In this document: positions 6,009-8,204 of the stretch, piece by piece
Position numbering within the stretch: position 1 is the stretch's first letter
How the letters are laid out: every line of letters starts with the position of its first letter
Assembly (NCBI GenBank): GCA_015485035.1
Contig: WFUI01000104.1
Location: 1 to 8,204, forward strand
Origin: Mariprofundus sp.
Lineage (GTDB): Bacteria; Pseudomonadota; Zetaproteobacteria; Mariprofundales; Mariprofundaceae
Direction of reading: 5' to 3'
DNA length: 8,204 nt
Program-made: the position numbers and the translations under genes
The notes under the pieces: generated by a model
Told to the model about the DNA's origin: nothing
The model's database searches: none
Seen by the model: only the letters and a program-made list of their open reading frames with translations

Positions 6009-8204
6009 GTGCAGTTGTTGTGGTGGAGTCTCCCGCCAAAGCGAAAACCATCGAAAAATATCTGGGAAAAGGATATAAGGTACTGGCCTCCTATGGCCAT
6101 GTGCGCGCCTTTCCCAAGAAAGACGGTTCGGTTGATCCGGATAACGATTTTGCCATCAAATATCAGATCATTGATGACAAGAAGAAGCGCCTTGATGCCA
6201 TAGATAAAGCGATGAAGCGGGCGGATACCCTGATTCTTGCAAGCGATCTGGATCGCGAGGGTGAAGCGATTGCCTGGCATGTGGCGGAAGTGTTGCGCCA
6301 GCGTGGTTCACTGGATGGAAAAGCGGTTCAGCGAATCACGTTTAATGAAATTACCAAAAAAGCCATTACCGAAGCTGTTGAAAACCCGACCGAAGTGGAT
6401 ATGCAGCTGGTGGATGCCCAGCAGGCACGCAGCGCGCTGGATTATCTGGTTGGTTTTACCCTGTCGCCATTGTTGTGGAGAAAAATTCGCAGCGGCCTGT
6501 CAGCCGGACGTGTGCAGTCGGTGGCGCTGCGCCTGATTTGTGAACGCGAACAGCATATTCGCGATTTCAAACCCAAAGAATTCTGGACCATTGATACGGA
6601 GTGCCGGACGGGCTCTGAAAAGTTTCAGGCACAACTGCAGGCTGTAGATGGCAAGGCACTGACAAAATTTTCTATTACCGACGGTATGAGTGCCAAGGTT
6701 ATGGCACGCCGGGTGGAAAAGGGTGTGTTTCGGGTTGTCGATGTACAGAAAAAACAGGCCAGACAGCAGCCTTCACCGCCGTTCATTACCACGACATTGC
6801 AGATGGATGCTTCCCGGAAGCTGGGCTTTACGGCCAGGAAAACCATGCAGGTGGCGCAGAAACTGTATGAAGGTATTGAAGTGGACGGTGAGCCTGTCGG
6901 TCTGATTACCTATATGCGTACCGACTCACTGAATATTTCTGATGATGCGATTGCGGAAATGCGTGCGCATATTGTCAGCAGTTATGGCAGCGACTACCTG
7001 CCCGAGAAGCCCCGCCACTTTAAAACCAAAAGCAAAAATGCCCAGGAAGCGCATGAGGCAATTCGCCCGACATCGGTGACACGCACGCCGGAGGCAATGC
7101 GCTCGGTGCTCGATGCCGATGCACTGAAACTGTACAAACTGATCTGGAAACGGGCACTGGCATCGCAGATGGCAGCTGCCGTGCTCGATCAGGTGCGTGC
7201 TGATATCGATTCCGGGGATCTGACGCTCAGGGCAACCGGTTCAACACTGGCCTTTGCAGGTTTCCGCAAACTGTATATTGAAGGTACGGATGAACCGGCC
7301 AAGAATGACAAGGATCGTTTATTGCCCGTACTGGCGGTGGGTGATGCGATTGAGGTCGAACAGGCAACAGCCAAACAGCATTTTACCGAGCCCAAGCCTC
7401 GATTCTCCGAAGCAACGCTGGTCAAGGAGCTGGAAGCCAACGGTATTGGTCGGCCCTCCACCTATGCCTCAATCCTGAACGTATTGCGGGTGCGCGAATA
7501 TGTGGTGATGGAAAAGAAGCGTTTTGTGCCGACGGATACAGGCGAATGGGTGAACAAATTTCTGGTTTCCTCATTTGGAGAAATCGTCGATCCGAAGTTT
7601 ACTGCATCGGTGGAGAGCAAGCTGGATGCAGTAGCGCGCGGTGAGAGTGGCTGGAAGCCGGTGCTGCGTGATTTTTGGGGTCCGTTTAAAGCGGCTGTTG
7701 ATAAGGCGGCCGGAGCAGAGCGTCCATCAGAGGCAACCGATGAAGCGTGCCCTGAATGCGGCAAGCCAATGGTTATCAAATTAGGGCGATATGGTAAATT
7801 CATGGCCTGTACCGGTTATCCGGAATGTAAAGTGGCTAAACCGCTTAATGGCAAGGATGGTGAGCAGGCCGAGCCGGAACTCTCCGACCAGACATGTGAA
7901 AAATGCGGCGAACCGATGGTGATCAAGGCCGGACGCTATGGCAAGTTCCTCGGCTGTTCCGCTTATCCCAAATGCAAAAACATTCAGCCACTGGAAAAGC
8001 CGAAGGATACAGGGGTCAGTTGCCCGCAGTGTGGCAAAGGCACGTTTCTGGAGAAGAAGTCACGGCGCGGTAAAATTTTCTATTCCTGTTCCTCCTACCC
8101 CAAATGCAAAAACGCCTTGTGGAATGAACCGATTGATCGCGCCTGTCCCCAGTGCAAGGCTCCGTTTGTTACCGTGAAGGTGACCAAACGCCATGGTACC
8201 GAAC
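6005..8204 (+). CDS. topA: DNA topoisomerase I (type IA) with tandem zinc ribbons, 3' end beyond window
   Basis: Relaxes negatively supercoiled DNA by cutting one strand through a 5'-phosphotyrosine link. I read an open frame of 733 codons from ATG 6005 to the right edge. The TOPRIM domain begins at once (VVVESPAKAKTIEKYL, with E8) and carries the metal-binding DLDRE at D81, D83 and E85. GLSAGRVQSVALRLICERE is the next signature. The catalytic tyrosine is Y303 in GLITYMRTDSL, followed by AHEAIRPT and the NGIGRPSTYA motif. The C-terminus holds zinc ribbons with Cys pairs starting at about residues 582, 631 and 673, and a fourth pair at 714 whose second half is cut off by the window. Family members are about 750-870 residues. 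It overlaps dprA by four bases; TGGAG at 5989-5993 supports the start. The smg gene found between dprA and topA in many betaproteobacteria is absent. Confidence 0.98.
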   Translation, partial: MSAVVVVESPAKAKTIEKYLGKGYKVLASYGHVRAFPKKDGSVDPDNDFAIKYQIIDDKKKRLDAIDKAMKRADTLILASDLDREGEAIAWHVAEVLRQRGSLDGKAVQRITFNEITKKAITEAVENPTEVDMQLVDAQQARSALDYLVGFTLSPLLWRKIRSGLSAGRVQSVALRLICEREQHIRDFKPKEFWTIDTECRTGSEKFQAQLQAVDGKALTKFSITDGMSAKVMARRVEKGVFRVVDVQKKQARQQPSPPFITTTLQMDASRKLGFTARKTMQVAQKLYEGIEVDGEPVGLITYMRTDSLNISDDAIAEMRAHIVSSYGSDYLPEKPRHFKTKSKNAQEAHEAIRPTSVTRTPEAMRSVLDADALKLYKLIWKRALASQMAAAVLDQVRADIDSGDLTLRATGSTLAFAGFRKLYIEGTDEPAKNDKDRLLPVLAVGDAIEVEQATAKQHFTEPKPRFSEATLVKELEANGIGRPSTYASILNVLRVREYVVMEKKRFVPTDTGEWVNKFLVSSFGEIVDPKFTASVESKLDAVARGESGWKPVLRDFWGPFKAAVDKAAGAERPSEATDEACPECGKPMVIKLGRYGKFMACTGYPECKVAKPLNGKDGEQAEPELSDQTCEKCGEPMVIKAGRYGKFLGCSAYPKCKNIQPLEKPKDTGVSCPQCGKGTFLEKKSRRGKIFYSCSSYPKCKNALWNEPIDRACPQCKAPFVTVKVTKRHGTE

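Noticed and set aside
5656..6051. Minus-strand 131-codon open frame opposite the end of dprA
   Set aside because: It lies antisense to the conserved DprA winged-helix domain and the topA start; composition is Arg/Pro-rich as expected of a shadow frame, with no recognisable domain.

Overview
The window carries housekeeping genes on a chromosome of about 50-55% G+C. It suggests a Gram-negative member of the Pseudomonadota. PlsY, an NDUFA9-like dehydrogenase, DprA and a zinc-ribbon topoisomerase I are all of proteobacterial type. The plsY, dprA, topA order recalls the alphaproteobacterial plsY-dprA-topA block, while a secreted LysM protein just before dprA is a habit of beta- and gammaproteobacteria. 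A mixed arrangement like this would fit a lineage outside the best-known classes, such as Zetaproteobacteria. That placement is a guess from gene order and needs a phylogeny.

Layout: 1-1652 (minus strand) is the 5' part of a long-chain acyl-CoA synthetase gene that runs off the left edge. A 206-base divergent intergenic region (1653-1858) holds plausible promoters in both directions and a pair of 10-bp-phased direct repeats between them. On the plus strand, an NAD(P)-binding NDUFA9-like protein (1859-2812) overlaps plsY (2809-3423) by four bases, then comes a secreted LysM protein (3491-4543). A 355-base gap (4544-4898) contains a sequence of unclear origin and a Rho-independent terminator at 4765-4787. 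dprA (4899-6008) then overlaps topA (6005 to the right edge) by four bases.

How the genes fit together: the left half is linked to lipids and the envelope (fatty acid activation, the first acylation of glycerol 3-phosphate, a periplasmic peptidoglycan-binding protein). The right half handles DNA (loading of RecA on incoming single-stranded DNA, relaxation of supercoils). The overlaps point to two translationally coupled pairs, NDUFA9-like/plsY and dprA/topA, probably in two transcription units separated by the terminator.

I see no CRISPR array, tRNA, rRNA, phage or intact insertion sequence, and no convincing new multi-gene system. The points most worth a second look are the odd 4544-4764 stretch, the leader region of the acyl-CoA synthetase gene, and the internal duplication in the LysM protein.
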